Source: Duganella lactea | GTDB taxonomy: Bacteria; Pseudomonadota; Gammaproteobacteria; Burkholderiales; Burkholderiaceae_D | Assembly: GCF_009857505.1 (NCBI RefSeq) | Contig: NZ_WWCP01000001.1 | Coordinates: 124,001 to 188,000 of the forward strand | Direction of reading: 5' to 3' | Length of the DNA stretch: 64,000 bases | In this document: piece by piece, positions 57,322 to 64,000 of the stretch | Position numbering within the stretch: the first letter of the stretch is position 1 | Layout: each line of letters starts with the position of its first letter | Translations under genes and position numbers: made by a program | Notes under the pieces: generated by a model | Told to the model about the DNA's origin: nothing | Database searches by the model: none | The model's input: the letters and a program-made list of their open reading frames with translations, nothing else

Positions 57322-60300
57322 TTAGGCGGTTTCCAGCGTCATCAGGCTGGCGTTGCCGCCGGCGGCCGTCGTGTTCACGCAGAGCGCGCGCTCTGCCAGC
57401 AAACGCCACAGCGGGATGCTGCCCTCCTCACTCGTGCCGATCAGGCCCACCAGGGCCCCGCTACGGGCCGCCAGCGTGCCGTATTGGCTCTTGGCGAGCA
57501 TATCCTCCACCAGCGCGATCTGGAACGCGCAAGCGTCCAGGCTGGAAACGCTGTGGATGCGGTCCTTCACCGCCGCCGGCAGATCCGCCGGCAGCAGACC
57601 CACGCCTGGACCGGTGACCAGCGCCACATTGCCCGTCGCCAGCACGGCGGCGATCTGGTTCAGCAAGCCACCCAGCGTGCCGGCGACGCAGGCCACCGCG
57701 CCGCGGGCGACCAGCGCCAGCGTGTTGCGTTCGCCAGTCGGGCCCGGTAGCGTGGTCTGGCTGCCCAGCATGGTCGAGCGGCTGTATTGCTCCGCCAGAT
57801 TGGCCGCGCGGTCGTGGCCATGCGCTTTGGCCCAGCCGATCAGCGCGTCCAGCGACGGCGTCGCTTGACGTTCATGCACCGGCGCCGTGATGGCGCCGCG
57901 TTGCAGGCGTTTCAGGTACAGCGGGCCGCCGGCTTTCGGGCCGGTGCCGGATTTGCCTTCGCCGCCGAACGGTTGCACGCCGACCACCGCGCCAACGATG
58001 TTGCGGTTGACGTAAATGTTGCCGACATGCGCGCGGCTGGCGATGTAGTCGATGGTTTCATCGATGCGCGAATGCACGCCCAGCGTCAGGCCAAAGCCGC
58101 TGGCGTTGATTTGCTCCACCACTTTCGGCAGATCGGCGCGCTGGTAGCGGATCACGTGCACCACCGGGCCGAACACTTCCTGCGTCAGTTCGGCCAGCGA
58201 GCGGATTTCCAGCACGGTCGGCGGCACGAAGGTGCCGGCGCCGGTCACGTCCGCCGGCAGGTCCAGCGAGTAGTAATCCACCGCCGTCGTCTTCAACTGG
58301 TTGATGTGGGCCAGCAGGTTTTGCTGTGCTTCGGCGTCGATCACCGGGCCGATGTCGGTCGCCAGGCGGTCCGGCGAGCCGACTTTCAACTCCTGCATCG
58401 CGCCTTTGAGCATTTTGATGGTCTTGTCGGCGATTTCTTCCTGCAGGAACAGCACGCGCAGCGCCGAGCAGCGCTGGCCGGCGCTGTCGAACGCCGACGA
58501 AATCGCATCCTGCACCACCTGCTCCGGCAGCGCCGACGAGTCGACGATCATGGCGTTCTGGCCGCCGGTTTCGGCGATCAGCGGAATATCGGCGTTCTCG
58601 GCCGTGGCGCGCTTGGCCAGCGTGCGGTTGATCAGTTGCGCCACTTCGGTCGAGCCGGTGAAGATCACGCCTTTGACGCGGCTGTCCGCCGTCAGCGCGG
58701 CGCCGACCACGTCGCCGCGGCCCGGCAGGAATTGCAGCGCGGCGCGCGGAACGCCGGCCTCGTGCAGCAGCTGCACCGCGCGGTGGGCGATCAGCGGCGT
58801 CTGCTCGGCCGGCTTGGCCAGCACCACGTTGCCGGCGGCCAGCGACGCGGCCACCTGGCCGGTGAAGATGGCCAGTGGGAAGTTCCACGGGCTGATGCAG
58901 GTGACCGGACCCAGCGCCAGCGTGTTGCTCGCGCCGCTCACTTCGGCGGCGTAGTAGCGCAGGAAGTCGACCGCCTCGCGCAGCTCGGCGATGGCGTTCG
59001 GTAGCGATTTGCCGGCTTCGCGGATCGCCAGCGTCATCAGTTCCATGGCGTTGGCCTCGAACAGATCGGCCGCTTTTTGCAGCGCGGCGGCGCGCTGCGC
59101 CGGTTCGGTGATCTGCCAATCCATCGCGTAGTGGCTGGCGCTGGTCAGCGCGAGTTCTACATCGCTGGCGCTGGATTCGACCAGTTGACCGACGATATCG
59201 TCGCGTTGAGCCGGATTGGTGATATTTTGCACTGGCTGGCCGACGCTCAGCTCGCCCGCGAGCAGCGGCGCGGCGTGCCAGCTGCGCGGCGTCGCCAGCG
59301 CTTCGGCTATGTCGCGCAGCACGTTTTCGTTGGCCAGATCGAAGCCGGCCGAGTTGCGGCGCGCGGCGCCGAACATGTCCAGCGGCAAAGCGATGCCCGG
59401 ATGCGGCAGACCGCCCTGCTCGCGCGCGGCCGCCACCGGATCGCGCAGCAGCGATTCGATCGGGATGGCCTCATCGACGATCTGATTGACGAAGGACGAG
59501 TTGGCGCCGTTTTCCAGCAGGCGGCGCACCAGGTAGGCCAGCAGCGTTTCGTGGGTGCCGACCGGCGCGTAGATGCGGCACGGCTTGTCCAGATTGTCCT
59601 GGCCGACCACCTGGTCGTACAGCGATTCGCCCATGCCGTGCAGGCACTGGAATTCGTAGTCGGTGATGCCGTCGCGCTTGGCCCAGGTGTAGATGGTCGA
59701 CAGCGTCTGGGCGTTGTGGGTGGCGAATTGTGGATAAATCAGGCCGTTTGCACCGAGCAGCTTTTGCGCGCACACCAGGTAGGACACATCGGTGTAGACC
59801 TTGCGGGTGTAGACCGGGTAGCCGCTCATGCCGTCCACCTGGGCGCGCTTGATTTCGGCGTCCCAGTAAGCACCCTTGACCAGGCGCACCATGAATTTGC
59901 GGCCGCTGCGCTTGGCCAGGTCGATCAGGTAGTCGATGACGAACGGGCAGCGCTTCTGATACGCCTGGACGACGAAGCCGATGCCTTCGAAACCGGCCAG
60001 GTCGGCGTCGTGCGCCAGCGCTTCCATCAGGTCCAGCGACAGTTCCAGACGGTCGGCCTCTTCGGCGTCGATGTTCAGGCCGATGTTGTAGTGCTTGGCC
60101 AGCAGCGCCAGCGCGCGCACGCGCGGCAGCAGTTCGTCCATCACGCGGCGGCGCTGGGCGCGGCTGTAGCGCGGGTGCAGCGCCGACAGTTTCACCGAAA
60201 TGCCGGGGCCGTTGCGGATGCCGCGGCCGTTCGACGCCTTGCCGATCGCGTGGATCGCGGTTTCGTAGGAGGCGTAGTAGTTGCGCGCATCCGCTTCGGT

Positions 60301-60975
60301 CAGCGCCGCCTCGCCCAGCATGTCGTAGGAATAGCGGTAGCCGCGCGCCTCGTTGGCCTGGCCGTTCTTGATCGCGTCGTCGATGGTCTGGCCGGTGACG
60401 AACTGGTTGCCCAGCATGCGCATCGCCAGATCCACGCCCTTGCGGATCAGCGGCTCGCCGCCTTTGGCAATCAGTTTGCTCAGCGCTGAGCCCAGGCCGG
60501 CCTCGCTGGAGGTCGACACCAGCTTGCCGGTGATCAGCAGGCCCCAGGTGGCGGCATTGACAAACAGCGACGGCGATTCGCCCAGGTGTTTGCGCCAGTC
60601 GCCTTTGCTGATTTTGTCGGCGATCAGGCGGTCGGCGGTGGCATTGTCGGGAATACGCAACAGTGCTTCAGCCAAACACATCAGCGCCACGCCCTCGTCC
60701 GAGGACAGCGAAAACTCGTGCATCAGCGCGTCCACGCCGGAGGCGCGGGTGCGCTGCGCGCGCACCTGGCTGACCAGCTGATGGGCCAGTTGCTGCGCTT
60801 GCTGGAGGCTGACGTCGTCGTGATTTTGCAGCTGGTCCAGCAGCCACTGAACGGCGCTGCTTTCCTCCTTGCGATAGGCGGCCGTCACTGCGGCGCGCAG
60901 GGGAATCGGGTCGCGCAGCATCTCGGCTTGCAGGGCGGCGAACGGGGTAAAACCGGCAGGGGTGACAGCTTGCAT
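57322..60975 (-). CDS. putA: Bifunctional proline dehydrogenase / P5C dehydrogenase PutA
   Basis: A 1217-residue PutA. The PRODH barrel covers about residues 130-500 (GYRYSYDMLGEAALTEADA, ISVKLSALHPRYSRAQ, MVRLVKGAYWDAEIKRAQ), then the P5C dehydrogenase (CISPWNFPLAIFTGQVAA, FTGSTEVAQLI, ETGGQNAMIVDSSAL, catalytic Cys in SAGQRCSALRVL). About 150-200 residues follow as a C-terminal ALDH-like domain. No ribbon-helix-helix DNA-binding domain is seen at the N-terminus, so this is not the self-regulating type. Regulation is probably by the divergent Lrp-type gene. Confidence 0.96.
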   Translation of the reverse strand: MQAVTPAGFTPFAALQAEMLRDPIPLRAAVTAAYRKEESSAVQWLLDQLQNHDDVSLQQAQQLAHQLVSQVRAQRTRASGVDALMHEFSLSSDEGVALMCLAEALLRIPDNATADRLIADKISKGDWRKHLGESPSLFVNAATWGLLITGKLVSTSSEAGLGSALSKLIAKGGEPLIRKGVDLAMRMLGNQFVTGQTIDDAIKNGQANEARGYRYSYDMLGEAALTEADARNYYASYETAIHAIGKASNGRGIRNGPGISVKLSALHPRYSRAQRRRVMDELLPRVRALALLAKHYNIGLNIDAEEADRLELSLDLMEALAHDADLAGFEGIGFVVQAYQKRCPFVIDYLIDLAKRSGRKFMVRLVKGAYWDAEIKRAQVDGMSGYPVYTRKVYTDVSYLVCAQKLLGANGLIYPQFATHNAQTLSTIYTWAKRDGITDYEFQCLHGMGESLYDQVVGQDNLDKPCRIYAPVGTHETLLAYLVRRLLENGANSSFVNQIVDEAIPIESLLRDPVAAAREQGGLPHPGIALPLDMFGAARRNSAGFDLANENVLRDIAEALATPRSWHAAPLLAGELSVGQPVQNITNPAQRDDIVGQLVESSASDVELALTSASHYAMDWQITEPAQRAAALQKAADLFEANAMELMTLAIREAGKSLPNAIAELREAVDFLRYYAAEVSGASNTLALGPVTCISPWNFPLAIFTGQVAASLAAGNVVLAKPAEQTPLIAHRAVQLLHEAGVPRAALQFLPGRGDVVGAALTADSRVKGVIFTGSTEVAQLINRTLAKRATAENADIPLIAETGGQNAMIVDSSALPEQVVQDAISSAFDSAGQRCSALRVLFLQEEIADKTIKMLKGAMQELKVGSPDRLATDIGPVIDAEAQQNLLAHINQLKTTAVDYYSLDLPADVTGAGTFVPPTVLEIRSLAELTQEVFGPVVHVIRYQRADLPKVVEQINASGFGLTLGVHSRIDETIDYIASRAHVGNIYVNRNIVGAVVGVQPFGGEGKSGTGPKAGGPLYLKRLQRGAITAPVHERQATPSLDALIGWAKAHGHDRAANLAEQYSRSTMLGSQTTLPGPTGERNTLALVARGAVACVAGTLGGLLNQIAAVLATGNVALVTGPGVGLLPADLPAAVKDRIHSVSSLDACAFQIALVEDMLAKSQYGTLAARSGALVGLIGTSEEGSIPLWRLLAERALCVNTTAAGGNASLMTLETA

Positions 60976-61198
60976 TGGGTAACTCTCAGAAGAATAGTGG
61001 TGAGCCGGTCCACTTACAAAAACACGCCCGTCAGCGGGGCTGGCGAGCGTGAAATTTGCGAGGAATTCAGTGGACTGCTAATGATTCGATTGTACGAGGG
61101 TTTCTTCTGGATTAATTCTGGTAATGCAGGGGGCTAGCAATAGATTGTTTTTAGTGAGACAATTTAACCAAATAATATTTATTTGGGAGTTCCCGGAA
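60976..61198. promoter_or_regulatory. Divergent putA / lrp-type regulator control region
   Basis: This 223-base region between the two divergent starts becomes AT-rich towards the regulator gene. GGATTAATTC near 61109-61118 and AAATAATATTTATTT near 61170-61184 are imperfect dyads of the kind Lrp/AsnC proteins bind. No clear -35/-10 pair was found. Confidence 0.4.
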
Positions 61199-61654
61199 AT
61201 GTTAGACAAGATCAGCAAAAAAATCTTGATGGAATTGCAGAGCGATGGCCGTATCTCCAATGTGGAGCTGGCCGCGCGAGTGAACCTGTCGCCCGCCGCT
61301 TGCCTGGAACGTGTGCGCAAGCTGCACGAATCCGGCTATATCATGGGTTACACCGCGCAGCTGAACCCGCAACTGCTCGACGTTTCCCTGCTGGTCTTTA
61401 TCGAGGTGGTGCTCGACCGCACCACGCCGGAGGTGTTCGACGCCTTCAAACACAGTGTGCAGGTGATCCCGGAAGTGCTGGAATGCCACATGGTTGCCGG
61501 TGGCTTCGACTATCTGGTCAAAGCCCGCGTCAAGGACATGGCGGCCTACCGCGAGTTCCTGGGTAAAACCCTGCTTCAGAAAGGCGTGCGTGAAACCCAC
61601 ACCTACGCTGTGATGGAAGAGGTCAAGAATACCACCAAGTTGCCCATAAAATAG
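61199..61654 (+). CDS. Lrp/AsnC-family regulator, probable putA activator
   Basis: A 151-residue Lrp-type protein. The helix-turn-helix is ISNVELAARVNLSPAACLERVRKL, and the C-terminal RAM domain includes VLECHMVAGGFDYLVKARVKDMAAYREFL. The start at 61199 is preferred (GGGAG upstream, MLDKISKKIL is the usual Lrp N-terminus). Its position divergent to putA is that of PutR/BkdR-type regulators, which activate proline catabolism in response to proline. Confidence 0.92.
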   Translation: MLDKISKKILMELQSDGRISNVELAARVNLSPAACLERVRKLHESGYIMGYTAQLNPQLLDVSLLVFIEVVLDRTTPEVFDAFKHSVQVIPEVLECHMVAGGFDYLVKARVKDMAAYREFLGKTLLQKGVRETHTYAVMEEVKNTTKLPIK

Positions 61655-61713
61655 CATCTCGGAAATAAAATGGTGAGACGCCCCAAGGCGCCTGTTGTAA
61701 AACGGGGGGACAG

Positions 61714-63267
61714 ATGAAGCTTTTGCAGCATAAGTTGGTGCAACGTGGATTGTGGATGATGGGGGCGACGGCAGCCGGTACCGGCGTCGCTTGCCTGGTC
61801 AACCTGGCTGGGGCGGGGCCGGTCACGGCTGCCATGCCGGCGGCGTTGGCCAGCGCAGGCATCGCCTGGTGGGCATCGCGCCAGGGTAGCGACGAGGGCG
61901 GCGTGCGGCAATTTGCCCACACCGTCGGCGATGAGATCGACGCCATCATGATCGGCGCGGCGGAGACCTCGTATTTTGTCGACTCGGTCAAAAAGAAAAT
62001 CGAACTCGACGTCAACACCGCCGGCGGCATCGTCCACAGCGCGGCGCAGAACGCCGACACCACCGAGCGCATCGCCGCCAACGCCGAGCGCGCCGCCAAG
62101 ATCGCCGCCCGGGTGCGCGGCGAAACCGTGGCTGGCCGCGCCGAGGCCGACAACGGCCTGCAGCGCATCCGCACCGCCCGTGAAGATGCACAGACGGCCG
62201 CCGCCGTCATGACCGCGCTGCAAACCAATTCCCGCAAAATCTACGGCTTTACCGAGGCCATCAGCGAAATTTCCGCCCGCACCAACCTGCTGGCGCTGAA
62301 TGCCGCCATCGAGGCCGCGCGCGCCGGCGAGCAGGGGCGCGGATTCGCCGTGGTCGCCAGCGAGGTGCGCCAGCTGGCGCTGCGCACCAAGGAAGCCACG
62401 GACGAGATCAGCGCCATGGTGCGCGAGATTAACCAGCAGGCCGAACAGGCGGCCACCGGCATGAACGCGCTGGCGGTCCGCGTCAGCGAGGCGGCCGGCA
62501 ACGTCGAGACCGTGCATGGATTGCTGGGCAATATCGAGCAGTCGTCGGGCGTGTCGGAGCAGCAGATCGGCGAGATCGCGCGGGCCTCGCGCGAGCACGT
62601 CGCCACCACCGAGGAAATCGCCCAGGCCATCGCCAGCATCCGCGACAGCCTGTTGTCCACCGAGAAGGAATTGCCGCGCGCGGCCAGTTCGGCCATGGCA
62701 TTGGCGGAGCGGGCGGAAATCATCACCGGCGCGCTGGGTGAATCGTCGATCGAGACCTCCCACGACGATATCCGTCTGGCGGCGCAGCGGGCGGCGGCGG
62801 AAGTGGGCAAGATTTTCGAGCGCGCCCTGGCCAGCGGGCAAATTTCAGCGGACGCGCTGTGGGATCGCAAGTACACGCCGATTCCGAACACCGATCCGCC
62901 CAAGCATAAAACCCGGTTCGACGATTTTACCGACCGCGTGCTGCCGCCGCTGCAGGAGGGCTTGCTGCAGGCGATGCCGCAACTGGCTTACGCCGGCGCT
63001 GTGGATAACAACGGTTATTTCCCCACACATAACAAGAAATTTTCGCAGCCGTTGACCGGCAACTACGATGTCGACATCGTCAATAACCGCACCAAGCGTA
63101 TCTTCAGCGACCGCACGGGCAAGCGCTGCGGCGCGAATACCAAGCCGTTCCTGCTACAGACGTATAAACGGGATACCGGCGAGGTGATGCATGATCTGTC
63201 GGCGCCGATTTATGTTGATGGCAAACATTGGGGTGGGTTCCGCATCGGCTACAGGTCGAGCCACTAA
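61714..63267 (+). CDS. Methyl-accepting chemotaxis-like protein with C-terminal sensor domain
   Basis: A 517-residue protein. Two N-terminal hydrophobic segments ([36 protein letters not shown]) are separated by only a few residues, so there is no large periplasmic domain. The signalling hairpin tip is [41 protein letters not shown]. The last 120 residues ([41 protein letters not shown]) look like a Cache-type sensor in the cytoplasm. There is no HAMP domain. The ligand is unknown. GGGGGGAC precedes the ATG. Confidence 0.88.
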   Translation: MKLLQHKLVQRGLWMMGATAAGTGVACLVNLAGAGPVTAAMPAALASAGIAWWASRQGSDEGGVRQFAHTVGDEIDAIMIGAAETSYFVDSVKKKIELDVNTAGGIVHSAAQNADTTERIAANAERAAKIAARVRGETVAGRAEADNGLQRIRTAREDAQTAAAVMTALQTNSRKIYGFTEAISEISARTNLLALNAAIEAARAGEQGRGFAVVASEVRQLALRTKEATDEISAMVREINQQAEQAATGMNALAVRVSEAAGNVETVHGLLGNIEQSSGVSEQQIGEIARASREHVATTEEIAQAIASIRDSLLSTEKELPRAASSAMALAERAEIITGALGESSIETSHDDIRLAAQRAAAEVGKIFERALASGQISADALWDRKYTPIPNTDPPKHKTRFDDFTDRVLPPLQEGLLQAMPQLAYAGAVDNNGYFPTHNKKFSQPLTGNYDVDIVNNRTKRIFSDRTGKRCGANTKPFLLQTYKRDTGEVMHDLSAPIYVDGKHWGGFRIGYRSSH

Positions 63268-63303
63268 GCAGCCACTGACACCCGGTCGTTCCGGTGCAAG
63301 TGC

Positions 63304-64000
63304 TTAGCGGGTCGACGCCGGCGCCTGCGTTGGCGCTGGCGCGGTATGCACCGCGCGCTGCGTCTGCGTGTTCATTTTTTCCAGATGGCTGCGCAGCCAC
63401 TTGTGCGCCGGGCTGCGCGCATCGCGCTCGTGCCACAGCATGTCCAGGTGGACCGCTGGCAGATGGAACGGCAATTCCTTGTGCACCAGCGCGTCGGTCA
63501 TGCCGGTCGCCGCGATCAAGTGGCGCGGCAGGACCGTCACCAGGTCCGAGTTGGCGACCACGCGGCCGGCGGTGAAGAACTGGTTCACCGTCAGCAGGAT
63601 GCGGCGCTCGCGTTGCAGCTGCGCCAGCGCCTCGTCGACCAGACCGTGCGCGCGGCCGGAGAAGCTCACCAGCAGGTGATTGGCGGCGCAGTAGTTATCC
63701 AGATTCAGCTCGACCTTGGCCAGCGGGTGATCGCGGCGCATCACACACACGTATTTACCCGAGTACAGGCGCTCGTGGCGGATCGGCGAACCGGTCTCAT
63801 ACGACAGCTGCGCCGCCACGCCGGGGAAGAAGCCCACCGCCAGATCGATATCGCCGCGCAGCAGCATCGGCCGCGGTTCACGCGTGGTCAGCGGCACCAT
63901 GCGCACATTGATGCCCGGCGCTTCGCTCTCGATCGAGCGCATCAGCGACGGCAGCCACATGGCGGCGGTGGCGTCGGCCATCGCCATGCGGAAGGTGGCG
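63304..64000 (-). CDS. LysR-family regulator, N-terminal part beyond window end
   Basis: About 232 residues of the C-terminal half of a LysR regulator: the effector domain begins ATFRMAMADATAAMWLPSLM at the window edge, and GDIDLAVGFFP and VANSDLVTVLPRHL follow. The reading frame remains open to base 64000, so the helix-turn-helix lies outside. An internal Met at 63987 is not the real start. It resembles the NodD/NahR-type group. The last residues form an Ala/Pro-rich tail. Confidence 0.88.
   Translation of the reverse strand, partial: ATFRMAMADATAAMWLPSLMRSIESEAPGINVRMVPLTTREPRPMLLRGDIDLAVGFFPGVAAQLSYETGSPIRHERLYSGKYVCVMRRDHPLAKVELNLDNYCAANHLLVSFSGRAHGLVDEALAQLQRERRILLTVNQFFTAGRVVANSDLVTVLPRHLIAATGMTDALVHKELPFHLPAVHLDMLWHERDARSPAHKWLRSHLEKMNTQTQRAVHTAPAPTQAPASTR

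Overview
The window is a GC-rich chromosomal segment of a betaproteobacterium, most likely Oxalobacteraceae (Massilia/Duganella type). The evidence is the gene order mnmG-rsmG-parA-parB followed by the atpIBEFHAGDC operon, the argB / pyrimidine 5'-nucleotidase / slmA neighbourhood, several polyhydroxybutyrate (PHB) hydrolases, and parS sites of the TGTTCCACGTGAAACA type. The genus is inferred; there is no rRNA in the window. Both ends cut through genes: an amidohydrolase on the left and a LysR regulator on the right.

Layout. 1-6 kb: scattered metabolic genes (amidohydrolase, nitronate monooxygenase, azoR-hydrolase pair with a divergent LysR, DUF1289-MBL pair). 6-8.3 kb: ribbon-helix-helix protein with a type 1 PHB esterase, and a CWC/coiled-coil pair. 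8.3-13.6 kb: argB, tRNA-Thr(GGT), TraB/GumN protein, pyrimidine nucleotidase, slmA, pabB-pabC fusion. 13.6-15 kb: a dGTPase gene of visibly lower GC. 15-18.8 kb: FtrA-like regulator with rhodanese, a secreted unknown, glutathione peroxidase, type 2 PHB depolymerase. 18.7-28.3 kb: a divergent polyamine/membrane module. 28.3-29.9 kb: GST and AraC regulator. 29.9-37 kb: the F-type ATP synthase operon with a recognisable sigma-70 promoter. 37-41.5 kb: parB, parA, rsmG, mnmG. 41.6-46.4 kb: two strong parS sites, a TauE exporter, Fe-ADH, and a third parS-like site inside livM. 43.7-53.2 kb: a livGF-SBP-livHM-type ABC transporter operon ending in a 3-hydroxybutyrate oligomer hydrolase, preceded by a GMC oxidoreductase and a second nitronate monooxygenase. 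53.2-57.3 kb: a GGDEF-EAL protein flanked on both sides by duplicated DnaA-box-containing intergenic elements, then MTA/SAH nucleosidase. 57.3-61.7 kb: putA with a divergent Lrp-type regulator. 61.7-64 kb: an unusual chemoreceptor and a truncated LysR regulator.

How genes may work together. The most system-like region is 18.7-28.3 kb. One arm encodes a membrane-embedded aminopropyltransferase, a flavin amine-oxidase-like enzyme, PPK2 and succinate-semialdehyde dehydrogenase. The other arm encodes DUF350, SPFH-SHOCT, zinc-ribbon DUF4178, a Gly-rich membrane peptide and SpeD. This suggests a polyamine-centred envelope process whose function I cannot state. PHB use is served by three separate hydrolases. 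The par region (parAB, three parS-like sites, a periodic dyad array upstream of parA) and the DnaA-box repeats suggest an origin-proximal location, although dnaA itself is not in the window.
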